Of a DNA stretch of 64,000 nucleotides, positions 1 to 9,900 are shown piece by piece. Source of the stretch: Tateyamaria omphalii (lineage in GTDB: Bacteria > Pseudomonadota > Alphaproteobacteria > Rhodobacterales > Rhodobacteraceae). The position numbers and the translations under genes are program-made. The stretch is taken from positions 811,477 to 875,476 of the forward strand of contig NZ_BMWT01000002.1 in NCBI RefSeq assembly GCF_014651375.1, written 5' to 3'. The notes under the pieces were generated by a model. That model had not been told where the DNA came from and did no database searches. It saw only the letters and a list, made by a program, of their open reading frames with translations. Numbering within the stretch: the first letter of the stretch is position 1; each line of letters opens with the position of its first letter.

Positions 1-297
1 CGCGCGCGCATGGACCGTATCATCGCGCGGGATGTGAAGTTTGACATCGGCGGTGACCGACAGCGCATCCACTCCATCGACACGAAACTGGGCGCAGTCA
101 CCTTCAAGCATATCCTTCTGCCGGTCTGGCTGGCCGCCTACAAGTATCGCGGTGAAACCTACCGCTTCGTCGTCAACGGCCGCACGGGTCGGGTGCAGGG
201 CGAACGGCCATGGTCCGCGGGCAAGATCGCTCTTGCCGTGCTTGTGGGTCTGATCGTGGCGGCAGCTGTCGGCGCAGTGGTGGCCCTCCAGCAATGA
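1..297 (+). CDS. TFIIB-type zinc-ribbon-containing protein, C-terminal part
   Basis: Only the C-terminal part is present. The frame is open from the first base, so the ATG at 10 is probably internal. The visible 95 residues carry a stretch around 'TFKHILLPVWLAAYKY' and 'VVNGRTGRVQGERPW', followed by one hydrophobic helix near the end. This arrangement is familiar from Rhodobacterales proteins with an N-terminal TFIIB-type zinc ribbon that are sometimes labelled as primosomal-protein-like. The zinc ribbon itself would lie upstream of the window. The function is not established, and a membrane-anchored role is inferred only from the terminal helix. Its stop overlaps the start of the nitroreductase gene (ATGA), so the two are probably co-translated. 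Confidence 0.6.
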   Translation, partial: RARMDRIIARDVKFDIGGDRQRIHSIDTKLGAVTFKHILLPVWLAAYKYRGETYRFVVNGRTGRVQGERPWSAGKIALAVLVGLIVAAAVGAVVALQQ

Positions 298-965
298 CCC
301 AATACGATACCCTGACCGACATTCTGTCGGCCCGCTTTTCCTGCCGCGCCTTTCTGGCAGACCCGGTGCCGCAAGACACAGTTGCCCGGATCGTCTCTGC
401 CGCGCAGAAGGTGCCAAGCTGGTGCAACGCGCAGCCGTGGCAGTTGATCGTCACGTCGGCGCAAGAAACAGACCGGTTCCGCGATGCGCTCTACGCCGCG
501 GCCAGCACAACCGCCCCGGCCCCCGACATGACCTGGCCCGAAGGATACCCGGATGTCTATGGCGACCGCCGCCGCGCCTGTGGCTTCCAGCTTTATGATG
601 CGGTCGGGATCGAAAAGGGGGACCGCGCCGCCTCTGCCCGTCAGATGATGGAAAACTACCGCCTGTTCGGCGCACCGCACGTCGCCATCGTGACCAGCCC
701 CAACGTGCTGGGCCCGTACGGCGCCATGGACACAGGCGGCTTTGTCACGGCCTTCTGCCTTGCCGCACAGGCCTTGGGCGTGGCTACGATCCCGCAGGCC
801 GCCATCGCCGCCCAGGCCCCCTTTGTGCGCAACCATTTCGACATTCCCGAAGACCGCCAAATCCTCTGCGCCGTCTCCTTCGGCTATGCAGACCCGGACC
901 ACCCGGCCAACAGCTTCCGCACCGACCGCGCGGACGTGTCCGATGTCATGAAGTGGAAGGTATGA
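294..965 (+). CDS. Nitroreductase family protein
   Basis: This is a 223-residue FMN-dependent nitroreductase-fold protein, probably a cytoplasmic NAD(P)H oxidoreductase. The N-terminus has the family signature 'SARFSCRAF' followed by '[14 protein letters not shown]', the usual FMN phosphate- and ring-binding region. The C-terminal part has '[13 protein letters not shown]' and '[19 protein letters not shown]', also typical of the family. The ATG at 294 is chosen over an in-frame start at 210 because it overlaps the upstream stop in ATGA and begins where family homology begins. The gene ends inside the start of dtd (four-base overlap), so the three genes form a tight operon. The physiological substrate cannot be read from the sequence. 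Confidence 0.85.
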   Translation: MTQYDTLTDILSARFSCRAFLADPVPQDTVARIVSAAQKVPSWCNAQPWQLIVTSAQETDRFRDALYAAASTTAPAPDMTWPEGYPDVYGDRRRACGFQLYDAVGIEKGDRAASARQMMENYRLFGAPHVAIVTSPNVLGPYGAMDTGGFVTAFCLAAQALGVATIPQAAIAAQAPFVRNHFDIPEDRQILCAVSFGYADPDHPANSFRTDRADVSDVMKWKV

Positions 966-1408
966 GGGCGCTTCTTCAGCGCGTGACCGAAGCCTCGGTC
1001 ACTGTGGAAGGGGAAACGGTTGGCCAATGCGGCCCGGGCCTCCTGATCCTCGTCTGCGCCATGCCCGGCGACACCTATGACACGGCCAAGGCGCTTGCGA
1101 CCAAAGTGTCTAAACTCCGGCTGTTCAAAGACGACGCGGGCAAAATGAACCTGTCGATCCTGCAAACGGGCGGCAGCGCCCTGGTAGTCAGCCAGTTCAC
1201 GCTGGCGGCAGACACGTCACGCGGCAACCGCCCCGGATTTTCAGGTGCGGCCAAACCGGAGGAAGCCGAAACGCTCTACCTGCAATTTGCACACGCGCTG
1301 CGCGATCTTGGGGTGACGGCGGAGACCGGGCAATTCGGTGCAGAGATGTCTGTGGCACTGACGAACGATGGGCCGTTAACAATTTGGCTGGATACGGAAG
1401 CAGGTTAG
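962..1408 (+). CDS. dtd: D-aminoacyl-tRNA deacylase
   Basis: This 148-residue protein matches the usual length of DTD, which removes D-amino acids (and glycine from tRNA-Ala) mischarged onto tRNAs. Diagnostic motifs are present: 'SQFTL' at residues 77-81, 'NRPGFSGAA' at about 89-97, and the Gly-cisPro motif in 'NDGP' at residues 135-138. The N-terminal '[17 protein letters not shown]' is the canonical start, so ATG 962 is preferred to the in-frame ATG at 953. It overlaps the nitroreductase stop by four bases. DTD acts in the cytoplasm as a homodimer. Confidence 0.96.
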   Translation: MRALLQRVTEASVTVEGETVGQCGPGLLILVCAMPGDTYDTAKALATKVSKLRLFKDDAGKMNLSILQTGGSALVVSQFTLAADTSRGNRPGFSGAAKPEEAETLYLQFAHALRDLGVTAETGQFGAEMSVALTNDGPLTIWLDTEAG

Positions 1409-1515
1409 ATTGCAAACGGCTCCGGTGGGGACGGAACGGATACGGATCGCTTGAACCATTACCACTTTCTTGTGGTGTGTCACGGGCATGTTTTTTAGCT
1501 GAAGGGGTTTGTCGG

Positions 1516-2049
1516 ATGAAGGTGTTTGGTGATTTCGAACTAAGCAAGTTTTGGTCTGGTGGCGACTATGAACGTGACAATTACATCGGCGCGCCGTTGC
1601 AAACCGAGTTACTCGCGTCTGTCGAACGCGAACTAGGGTATCAACTCCCCAAGAGCTATATTGAGCTGATGAGTGTTCAAAATGGTGGAATACCCAACAA
1701 CACATGCCACAAAACCGCTACAGAAACATCTTGGGCAGACGATCATATCGCAATAACGGGAATTTCCGCGATAGATCGGACACCAGTTTATTCACTGTGT
1801 GGAGAATTGGGCAGCCGGTTCATGATAGAGGAATGGGGTTACCCACCGATAGGTGTTTACTTTGCCGACTGCCCTTCGGCTGGTCATGACATGCTTTGCC
1901 TCGACTATAGGAATGCTGACGACCGTAAGGAGCCGAATGTTGTTCATGTTGATCAAGACAGCGACTTTAAGATCACCTTCATAGCCCCCAACTTTGAACT
2001 TTTTGTAAGAGGCCTAAGTCATAAAGATACGTTTCCGTTCGAGGATTGA
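1516..2049 (+). CDS. SMI1/KNR4 (SUKH-1) family protein
   Basis: This 177-residue protein has the SUKH core pattern: 'ELGYQLPKSYIELMSVQNGG' near the N-terminus, then 'EWGYPPIGVYFADCPSAGHD', where the family usually shows a W-G-P-x-I/V-G-like segment and an S/AGHD. SUKH proteins are commonly immunity proteins for polymorphic toxins, though some are stand-alone proteins. The ATG at 1516 has an AAGGGG Shine-Dalgarno about eight bases upstream. An in-frame start at 1384 would run back into the end of dtd. Base composition is clearly more AT-rich than in the flanking genes, which suggests horizontal acquisition. No toxin gene is visible beside it. Confidence 0.75.
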   Translation: MKVFGDFELSKFWSGGDYERDNYIGAPLQTELLASVERELGYQLPKSYIELMSVQNGGIPNNTCHKTATETSWADDHIAITGISAIDRTPVYSLCGELGSRFMIEEWGYPPIGVYFADCPSAGHDMLCLDYRNADDRKEPNVVHVDQDSDFKITFIAPNFELFVRGLSHKDTFPFED

Positions 2050-2095
2050 AGCGCTCGTCAAGGATGGTGCGATTGGGCTTCAAACGCTCTCAACC

Positions 2096-3277
2096 CTAAG
2101 GCTCCCGAAACGCCTCACGCGACTTGTAAAGCGGCTTCATTAAATACTGCAGCACCGTCTTCGACCCGGTGTGCAACTCCACCTCTGCCTGCATGCCCGG
2201 CCGGATAGATACCGATTTTTGCCGCTCCGTGAGCGCCGACATATCAACACGCACCGTCACCTTGTAGTGAGGATCACCATCCGGTTTGCGTTCGTCCTTG
2301 AACGTGTCGGCCGAGATCAGTTTCACCTCGCCCTTCAACGCCCCATAGATCGTGTAGTCATAGGCGCTCAGCTTCACACTCGCCTCCTGCCCCGGACGCA
2401 CGCCCGCGATGTCCTTGGGCGACACCCGCGCCTCGACAAACAGTTCTTCGTCCAACGGAATGATCTGCAGGATTTCCTCTCCCGGACGCACGACGCCACC
2501 AATGGTGGTGACGCTCAAGTTGTTCACAATCCCCCGCATCGGGCTGACCAGCACGGTCCGGTTCAACTGGTCCTGCGCCGACTTGTAGGTCTGGCGCAGC
2601 GTTCCCAGCTCTTTCAACGTGTCGGAATAGGCCTGCGCCCGTTCCAGCTCGGTCTGGGTGATGATCTCGTCCAGCTTGATCCGGGCATCCGCATGGGCCT
2701 TGCGCGCCCGCGTCACCTCGATCAGCGCCACGATCTTGCGCTCCAGCAGGTCTTCCAACAGCGCGCGTTCTTTCGCCGCCTGATCCAGCACCCTCTGCGC
2801 GCCGTCACGACGGCTCAGGAAATCGGTCTGACGGGCGTTCAACAGCGACCGTTCCGAGGCGACAAGCCCCGGCATCTGCCGTTCCAGCCCGCCGGGCACG
2901 GCAAAGTCAAACTGCCCCGCCAACTCGGCCTCAAGCCGCAACTGGCGTACAGCCAGCGCTGTGATCTGGTCCTGCAAATCGTCGGCCTGTGATTGGAACT
3001 GCGTGCCCTGCAAGCGCGCCAACACATCGCCACGCTCGACAATATCGCCCTCGGCCACGGCCAGCTCCGCCAGAATACCGCCTTCAAGGTTTTGAATGAT
3101 CTGCGGGCGCGAGGATGAAATCATCTCGCCCGAGCCGCGCACGATCTCGTCAACCCACGCAAAAGCCGCCCATAAAACGAACACAAGAACGGCACCTGCG
3201 CTCAGCCACACCACCAGCGATGGGCCGCGCATATCGGCCTCAAGCTCTCCGCTCAGGTTGGTCTGCGCGATGCTCAT
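2096..3277 (-). CDS. HlyD-family type I secretion periplasmic adaptor
   Basis: This 393-residue membrane fusion protein bridges the inner-membrane exporter and the outer-membrane channel. Residues about 22-45 form one N-terminal transmembrane helix. A lipoyl-like half motif follows ('IIQNLEGGILAELAVAEGD'), then a long coiled coil over roughly residues 110-240, then the second barrel segment ('VRPGEEILQIIPLDEELFVEARV') and the typical C-terminal end ('IRPGMQAEVELHTGSKTVLQYLMKPLYK'). The start overlaps the stop of the upstream ATPase gene by four bases, giving the standard order TolC-like, ABC exporter, HlyD on the minus strand. The adhesin immediately upstream is the obvious substrate. Confidence 0.95.
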   Translation of the reverse strand: MSIAQTNLSGELEADMRGPSLVVWLSAGAVLVFVLWAAFAWVDEIVRGSGEMISSSRPQIIQNLEGGILAELAVAEGDIVERGDVLARLQGTQFQSQADDLQDQITALAVRQLRLEAELAGQFDFAVPGGLERQMPGLVASERSLLNARQTDFLSRRDGAQRVLDQAAKERALLEDLLERKIVALIEVTRARKAHADARIKLDEIITQTELERAQAYSDTLKELGTLRQTYKSAQDQLNRTVLVSPMRGIVNNLSVTTIGGVVRPGEEILQIIPLDEELFVEARVSPKDIAGVRPGQEASVKLSAYDYTIYGALKGEVKLISADTFKDERKPDGDPHYKVTVRVDMSALTERQKSVSIRPGMQAEVELHTGSKTVLQYLMKPLYKSREAFREP

Positions 3278-5508
3278 GCGATCTTGCCCTTTAGCGGTAC
3301 GGTCTTGCCGATATGGCTTAGTACCTCATCCCGCGGGCCATCCACGGCCATACGTCCGTTCTGCAGGATCAGCGTGCGGTTGGTCAGCGACAGGATCGGC
3401 ACCCGGTGGGTCGCGATGATAGCCGTACGGCCCTGCATCCAGGTCTCCAAGCGGCTGACCAGCGTGCTTTCCAACGTCTGATCCAGCGCCGCCGTCGGTT
3501 CATCCAGCAGACAAATGGCCGGGTCCTGCAACCATAGCCGCGCCCAACCGATCGACTGGCGTTGCCCGATGCTCAGGCCCTGCCCGCCATCCAGAATTTC
3601 CAGATCCAGCCCCCTGTGATGCCCTTTTACAAACGGCCCCAGTCCGGCAAAATCCAATGCGGCATAAAGGCGGTCATCGTCCCGCTCCAACAGCGTCAGG
3701 TTCAGATTGTCCCGCAACGTGCCCGAGAACAGGCGCACATCCTGCCCAAGATAGCCAATCAACCGGCGCAGGTCGCGCGGCTCAATCTGGGCCATATCCG
3801 TGCCGTCGATCAGCACCCGCCCCTTGCTGGGCGCATAGACACCCGAGAGCAGCTTCAAGAGCGATGACTTGCCCGCCCCGTTCGCGCCCATGATCGCAAC
3901 ACGCTGGCCGGGCATGATCTGCGCCCCCGGAATGTCCAACGTCGGCGCGCCATCTTCTTCGTATTGAAACTGTACCTCGCGCAGCTCGAAATGCCCTTTC
4001 AGGCTGTCGCGGCGCAGATAGGTGCGGCTTTCATCGACATCCTGCGGCGCCTCAGCAATAGCATCCAGACCATCCAAAGCCGCCTTCACATTGCCCCACC
4101 GCGCCATGGTCCCCGCCAGTTGCGTCAGCGGCGCCAAGGTGCGCGAGGTCAGAATACCCACGGCGATGATCGACCCAACGGTGAACTGCCCGGCAAAGAC
4201 CAGATAGGTGCCCGCAATCACCGCAGCGACATAGGTCATCTGCTGCATGCCTTGTGACCAGAACGTCAGCACAGATGCCAACCGCCGCTGCTCGGAGGAC
4301 TTCATGGCGCTCAGTGTCGTCAGCTCCTGCCACAACCGCATGACTCGATCCTCGGCGCGCTGCGTCTTGACCGTATCGCGTTCAAAGATCGCCTCGTGCA
4401 GCAGGCGCGAGGACTTGGCAGACGCGCCCTGTGTCTCTTGCGTGAGCCGCAGCATCCGCTTTTGCAGGAAGAACCCGGGCACCACCATCAAGATACCGCC
4501 AAAGATCAACACCCACACAACAGGCCCCGCAATAGAGGCCACCAAAAGCAGGAAGACGAAGATGAACGGAATGTCCGCGATGGTCCCAATCGTGGACGCG
4601 GTAAAAAACTCACGCACCGAGCCGAACTCGCGCATCGCCGAAAAGGTCATCGACGGCGACTGGCCACGCAGATCAGAACGCATACCCATCACGCGCCGCA
4701 TCAACAGGGTCAGCACCGACAATTCGATCTGCCGCCCGGCTCCATCCATCAAACGCGCCCGTGCAATCTTGATGAACGCTTCAAGCAGAAGCGCCAGACA
4801 GGCCCCTGCCGCCAGCACCCACAACGTCGCTTCGGACTGGTGCGGGATCACCCGGTCATAAACCTGCAAGGAAAATAGGGCCACTGCGACAGCCAGCAGG
4901 TTGGCCACGAAAGACCCAAGCGCCACCTCTGCCAACGCCTTGCGAAAGCGCGGGAACTGGCCCCAGAACCAGTGGTTCGTCACCCTGAATGTCTTGTGCA
5001 TCTCGGCCACATGTTCAAGCGGCGCCTCGGCCTTGACCAGCAAACCGGCAAAAAAGGGCGAGAACTCTGCCAACGGCACATGGGCGCGATTGTCGGGACA
5101 TGTCTTGTCAAAGATGACCAGATCATCCCGGTCCTGCCCGACTACCAAAACCACCTGACCGCTTGTCATATAGGCCAGTGCGGGCCAGTGATCAGGCGTC
5201 AGCGCGCCGACAGACTGCACCTGCGCCCGCAAGCCCGCCCCCTGCAAACAGGTTGCAATGGCGCTGGCCTCAACCTTGTCGCTGGCCCCCTCCCGTGCCT
5301 GCAACATAAGCGTTTCAAACACGTCAGACCGGGCCGAGGACACGCCCAGCAAACCGGCATAGGCAACCGCCATATCCGCCCGCGCGTTTAGCCGATCCGT
5401 CAACCGGTTGGTGTTGTCCGCACGCGGGACCTTCTTGACCGGGGCCGCCTTGATCTGGGCGCGGTTTCCATTGGTGATGGTCAGGGTAAAGGGCCGCTTG
5501 TCGGTCAA
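3274..5508 (-). CDS. Type I secretion system permease/ATPase (LapB/HlyB class)
   Basis: This 744-residue ABC exporter has three parts. Residues about 40-165 are a C39-peptidase-like domain without a recognisable catalytic Cys/His pair, as in LapB/HlyB exporters that do not cleave their cargo. The membrane domain occupies about 190-470. The nucleotide-binding domain has Walker A 'GANGAGKSS' at 541-549 and Walker B 'ICLLDEPTAALD' at about 665-676. The signature reads LSIGQ (645-649) rather than LSGGQ. It should energise export of the Ig-repeat adhesin across both membranes in one step. Four-base overlaps on both sides couple it to the TolC-like and HlyD genes. Confidence 0.94.
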   Translation of the reverse strand: MTDKRPFTLTITNGNRAQIKAAPVKKVPRADNTNRLTDRLNARADMAVAYAGLLGVSSARSDVFETLMLQAREGASDKVEASAIATCLQGAGLRAQVQSVGALTPDHWPALAYMTSGQVVLVVGQDRDDLVIFDKTCPDNRAHVPLAEFSPFFAGLLVKAEAPLEHVAEMHKTFRVTNHWFWGQFPRFRKALAEVALGSFVANLLAVAVALFSLQVYDRVIPHQSEATLWVLAAGACLALLLEAFIKIARARLMDGAGRQIELSVLTLLMRRVMGMRSDLRGQSPSMTFSAMREFGSVREFFTASTIGTIADIPFIFVFLLLVASIAGPVVWVLIFGGILMVVPGFFLQKRMLRLTQETQGASAKSSRLLHEAIFERDTVKTQRAEDRVMRLWQELTTLSAMKSSEQRRLASVLTFWSQGMQQMTYVAAVIAGTYLVFAGQFTVGSIIAVGILTSRTLAPLTQLAGTMARWGNVKAALDGLDAIAEAPQDVDESRTYLRRDSLKGHFELREVQFQYEEDGAPTLDIPGAQIMPGQRVAIMGANGAGKSSLLKLLSGVYAPSKGRVLIDGTDMAQIEPRDLRRLIGYLGQDVRLFSGTLRDNLNLTLLERDDDRLYAALDFAGLGPFVKGHHRGLDLEILDGGQGLSIGQRQSIGWARLWLQDPAICLLDEPTAALDQTLESTLVSRLETWMQGRTAIIATHRVPILSLTNRTLILQNGRMAVDGPRDEVLSHIGKTVPLKGKIA

Positions 5509-6842
5509 ATCTGCTCTCCATCGGCAAGCACACCCTGCACGCGGGCCAATTCGACCTGCAGCCTGATGGCTTCGTATTTCAGCAGCACTTCCGACACCTG
5601 GCGTGCGGCAAAGCTTTCATAGACGCCCACCACGTCCATGACCTGCCGCTGCCCGGCCTGATGTTGGTCCTGGAACAGATCCAGGTTCGTCTTGGCCTGC
5701 GCGGTCAATCCGCGCGCCTCACTGGCTTGACGGGCGGTCGCAGCAACCTCTCCCTCAAGCCGTCGCAATGTGCGGTTGGCATCTTCATTCGCCTGCGCGA
5801 CCTGACGGCCAGCAGCTTCTCTGGCGGCCTCAATCGCCCGCAGGCGCGCACCGGTGCCAAGGCCAAGCGACATGCCCCCTGCCGTGATACCCGTCCCACT
5901 GTTTTCTCCAACGGTGGCCTGCGCGCTGATGCCCGGCAATTGGCTGGCCCGATCAATCTGGGCCTGCGCGATGCTGCGCTCTTTTTCAGCCTCGGCCCGC
6001 GTGACGGCCAAGGGCTGCGCGGCAGTCCCCCCAACGGTCAAAGGCGCCAGCCCCCGCACATCATCCAGTGGCTGGATCGACATGGCGTTCAGTTCGGCAA
6101 TGGCCGTGGCCGCGGCTTCATCGCTGGCGGCAATGGCGGCCCGGATTTCTGCCAGTTTCTGGTGGATCACGTTCAGGTCGGACATATCCGACACACCACC
6201 CCGAACACGCTCGGACATGATGTATTCAAAATGCTCCATCTCGCGCAGGGTCGCGCGGTGGACAGCAGCGCTTTCACGCGCCTCAACAGCGTTCAGATAC
6301 AGGCCAAGACCCGTCGCGACACGCGCGTTGGTGTCTTCGGCCAGCGCCACAGCAGCCACTTCGACATCGGCCTTGGCAAAGGCGCGTTCACCCTTCTTGC
6401 GGCCATTGTCGAAAATCACCTGATCCACAACGATTTGCGTGATGACATCGCCCAGTGAATTCAAAGACACACGCGGTCCGACAGTCGGCAACCAGTTCTT
6501 GGATGCGGCAGAGGCGCGCAAACGTGCAGCACGCAATTCGGTTTCAGCGGCGCGCGCGTTGGCGGCCAGTACAGATGTCGCAACGGTGTCATAAGCGCTG
6601 CCGTCGGGCAGCACGGACTGGCGGACCAGCAGGCCCTGGATCACGGGGCTTTCCGTGTTCAGCGTCTCATCATGTTTGGTTGGCGTCGCGCGCAACGCCG
6701 CGTGCGACACAGGGGCCGCGTTGTCCCCCGCACCCGTGTTCAACCGGGACACAAAGGGCACCTCGCCCAAATCCCTCGTACACCCCGCAGTCAGCGAGAC
6801 GGCGGCGAAAAGCGCCGCAAACTTGATACCACCTTGCCCCAT
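5505..6842 (-). CDS. TolC-family outer membrane efflux lipoprotein
   Basis: This 445-residue outer-membrane channel subunit belongs to the type I secretion set. ATG 6842 gives a short lipoprotein signal, 'MGQGGIKFAALFAAVSLTAG', followed by Cys. The in-frame start at 6914 would add 24 hydrophilic residues before the signal and is rejected. The mature part has the alternating helical, Ala/Glu/Arg-rich sequence of TolC proteins, such as 'VVDQVIFDNGRKKGERAFAKA' in part and a long helix before the C-terminus. The gene is first in the three-gene operon, with a 143-base gap to the adhesin gene upstream that probably holds the promoter. A lipidated TolC-like channel resembles LapE/CyaE types more than classical E. 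coli TolC. Confidence 0.88.
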   Translation of the reverse strand: MGQGGIKFAALFAAVSLTAGCTRDLGEVPFVSRLNTGAGDNAAPVSHAALRATPTKHDETLNTESPVIQGLLVRQSVLPDGSAYDTVATSVLAANARAAETELRAARLRASAASKNWLPTVGPRVSLNSLGDVITQIVVDQVIFDNGRKKGERAFAKADVEVAAVALAEDTNARVATGLGLYLNAVEARESAAVHRATLREMEHFEYIMSERVRGGVSDMSDLNVIHQKLAEIRAAIAASDEAAATAIAELNAMSIQPLDDVRGLAPLTVGGTAAQPLAVTRAEAEKERSIAQAQIDRASQLPGISAQATVGENSGTGITAGGMSLGLGTGARLRAIEAAREAAGRQVAQANEDANRTLRRLEGEVAATARQASEARGLTAQAKTNLDLFQDQHQAGQRQVMDVVGVYESFAARQVSEVLLKYEAIRLQVELARVQGVLADGEQI

Positions 6843-6985
6843 AGTCCTGTCCCGTTTCGGGTTTTTATCGTTGGGTTGTGTGGGCGCGGTTACGGAACCC
6901 GGTCCGCGCCTCATATCATTCTGGAGTGTGCTCGATTGTTTTTGTAGTTGCTCTTGCCCAGTGAAAATCTCGTTTTGTCAGTGCC

Positions 6986-9900
6986 CTAGACGACGCCCGT
7001 GTTGACCGCGATGTCGTCGTCCAGAATGATCGTGCCCTCGGTGCCGAGGCTATAAACATCGTAAGCCTGCCCATCGACGGTGGTCGATCCGGTGCGTGTG
7101 GCCCCTGCGATGGTCACGGTATCGTCGCTGCCGCCATGAATGGTCAGCGTATTGGTGCTGTCCGACAGGCCCAGAAGTTGGGCCTCGGTAATGGTCAGGT
7201 TGGCCTCTTCCGCGAATTGCAGCTCGACCGCTTCGATCTGGTAGTTGCCCAAAGCCGGGTTCCCCAAATCCACGGAGGAATTGGCGCTTTCATCGTCCAG
7301 AACCACGTAGGTGCCAACCGTGTTGCCCGCCGCATCCGCGCTGCTCACCACAAGGTGCGAGCCATCGGGTACATCGGTCTGGAACTGGAAGTTGGTTTCG
7401 CCCAGAACATCAATGTCCACCTGCGTTGCCGCAACATCCGTGACCGACCCGTCGGCATTGACTTGTGCGACGGCCAGATCACCATCGCTCTGCTCGGTCG
7501 AGATACCACGGATACCATCCGCATCCCGCGTAAAGCTGGCGATGACAGGGCCGTCGGGCGCCTCGGTGTCGATGCGTACCGTGTTGCTCAGGGTTTCGGT
7601 GTTGCCCACCGCGTCCGTCGCCATGACGGTGATGGCCGCGTCATATTCGCCGCTGGGAATGGCCGAGGGCGGAATATCCAGCGACCAGTTGCCTGCCGCA
7701 TCCACGGTTGCGGCCAGAACGGTGCCGTTGAAATCAACCATCACGGTTGATCCCGGCTCGACCTGACCACCGAGGTTGATACCCTCGCGTGCCTCGGCCC
7801 CACTGACGACGTTGTCCGCCGTGACATTGTCCTGCATGTCCAGCTGGTTGACCAGCGTGTCGACCCGCAAAGTGTCTGAAACGGTCGCCACGTTGCCCGC
7901 GCGGTCCGTCGCGGTGACCGAAACGCTGGTTGTGTATTCACCCTCAGGGATCTGCGTGGCCGCAAATGGTGCCTGCCAGTTTCCGTTTGTATCCACGATG
8001 GCCTGCACTGTCTGGCTACCCAGGGTGACCATCACGGTCGATCCGGGTTCAGTCGTGCCGGTGACAACAACACCGTCGGCGCGCTCAGCGCCCGAGATCA
8101 CGTTGTCGCCCTCAATCAGATCTGCCGCAACCGACAGGTTGTCGACACGCGTATCCACATGCACCGTGTCCGTCACCGTCGCCGTGTTTCCAGCGGCATC
8201 TGTTGTGGTTGCGGTGATCTGCGCATCATAGGTGCCCTGCTGCACCTCAGTCGCGCTGAAGAAGGCCTGCCAGACACCGTTTGTACCCGCCACGGCCTGA
8301 TGTGTCACACCATGCAGGGTGACATTGACCAAAGCGCCGGGATCGGCTGTGCCGGACAGAACGACGCCATCGCTAGCCTCTGCCCCATTGATGATGTCAT
8401 CGCCTTCAACCGGACCGTTGAGGGTCAGAACGCTGGCCTGCGTATCCACGTTGACCAACTGGGTCACACTGCTCGTGTTGCCCGCCGCATCTGTGGCGGT
8501 TGCCACCATGTCGGTGGTGTATGTCCCGCTTGGCACCTGCCCCGGCGCAAAGCTCGCGGTCCATGTGCCGTCAGCAGTCACCACAGCGTTTGTAGAAACA
8601 CCACCCAAAACCACAACAACAGACGATCCGGGTTCAACAACGCCCGTGACCACTAGGCCCGACGCTGCCTCAACCGCGTTGATTGTGCCATCGCCACCTG
8701 CGGTCGACGTATAACCGAGCGCATTGACCAGCGTATCGACAGTGACGGACCCGGTGGCCGTCGCACTGTTGCCGGCTGCATCCGTCGCAACGGCAGTGAC
8801 AGCAACCTCCGGCTCGCCCGCAGGGACATCGGCGGCGACAAAAACCGCAGACCAATTGCCAGCGGCATCCACCGTGGCACTGCGCGTCACGCTGCCAAAG
8901 GTAACCTCAACCGTCGATCCGGGCTGCGCTGTGCCCGTCAGGGTCACTCCATCAGATGCCTCAGCGGCGTTTATCACGCCATCCGTCTCGACTGTAGCAG
9001 TCTCCATGGTCACCGAAGCAACGGTGTCGACAACCAACGTATCGCTGACAGTCGTGCTGTTGCCAAAGGCGTCTGTCGCCACAATTGTGACCTCGGTCGA
9101 ATACTCACCGTCGGCAAGTGTACCGGGCTGCCATGTGGCGGCCCAAGTGCCATCATCGGCGACAGTGACGGTCCGCATCACGCCGGCAATTGTGACGGCA
9201 ACCGTGGCACCCGCTTCGCCCGTGCCTTCAAGAGTCACACCACCCGACATTTCTGAGCCATTGACGATATGACCAACGGAATCAACGCCTTCGGTCACGT
9301 CCACTTCAGGCGGGGTTGTGTCGATGACAAAAACCGGACCGGCAATTGTCGTGGTTCCACCACCCACGTGGGTGAAAAGAGCCGAAGTCTCTACCGTTCC
9401 ATCCGTTGGGAAGGTGTCCCCAACAAACTCAACCGACCAAGTGCCATCACCCGCAATTGTGACGGTCTGCACCTGTCCCCCTGCTGTGACCTGCACAGTA
9501 TCCCCTGGCTCTCCGGTCCCGGAGACGGTGAAACGATGGGTCGCAGTATCATCACCGCCGACATTGGTTGATGTGCCTACATTATCCACGGTTGGGTCTG
9601 CTGGTGTAACGACCGGGGTGTCACCACCTCCGCCATCGCCGCCGCCTCCACCGCCGATGATGGCCGCGCCACCAACCACAGCAGCAGCCGCTGCAGCACC
9701 ACCGCCCAGAAGACCACCGCCAAGGAGGGTGGCGCCCAGCATGGACACACTTTCCTCCTCTGCGGCAGCAGCGTGTGCCACTTCCGTGCGACCCAAGTAG
9801 ATCAGATCGTCCGATGGGCTCCATTTGCCCCACTGCTCAGTTGGCCCGAATTGGGCGAACAGTTCACCATCAGTGGTTTCGACAAACGCAACTTCGTTCA

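Noticed and set aside
7565..9586. Regular repeats considered as a CRISPR or satellite array
   Set aside because: The period is 97-98 codons within one open frame and the repeats translate to Ig-like domains.
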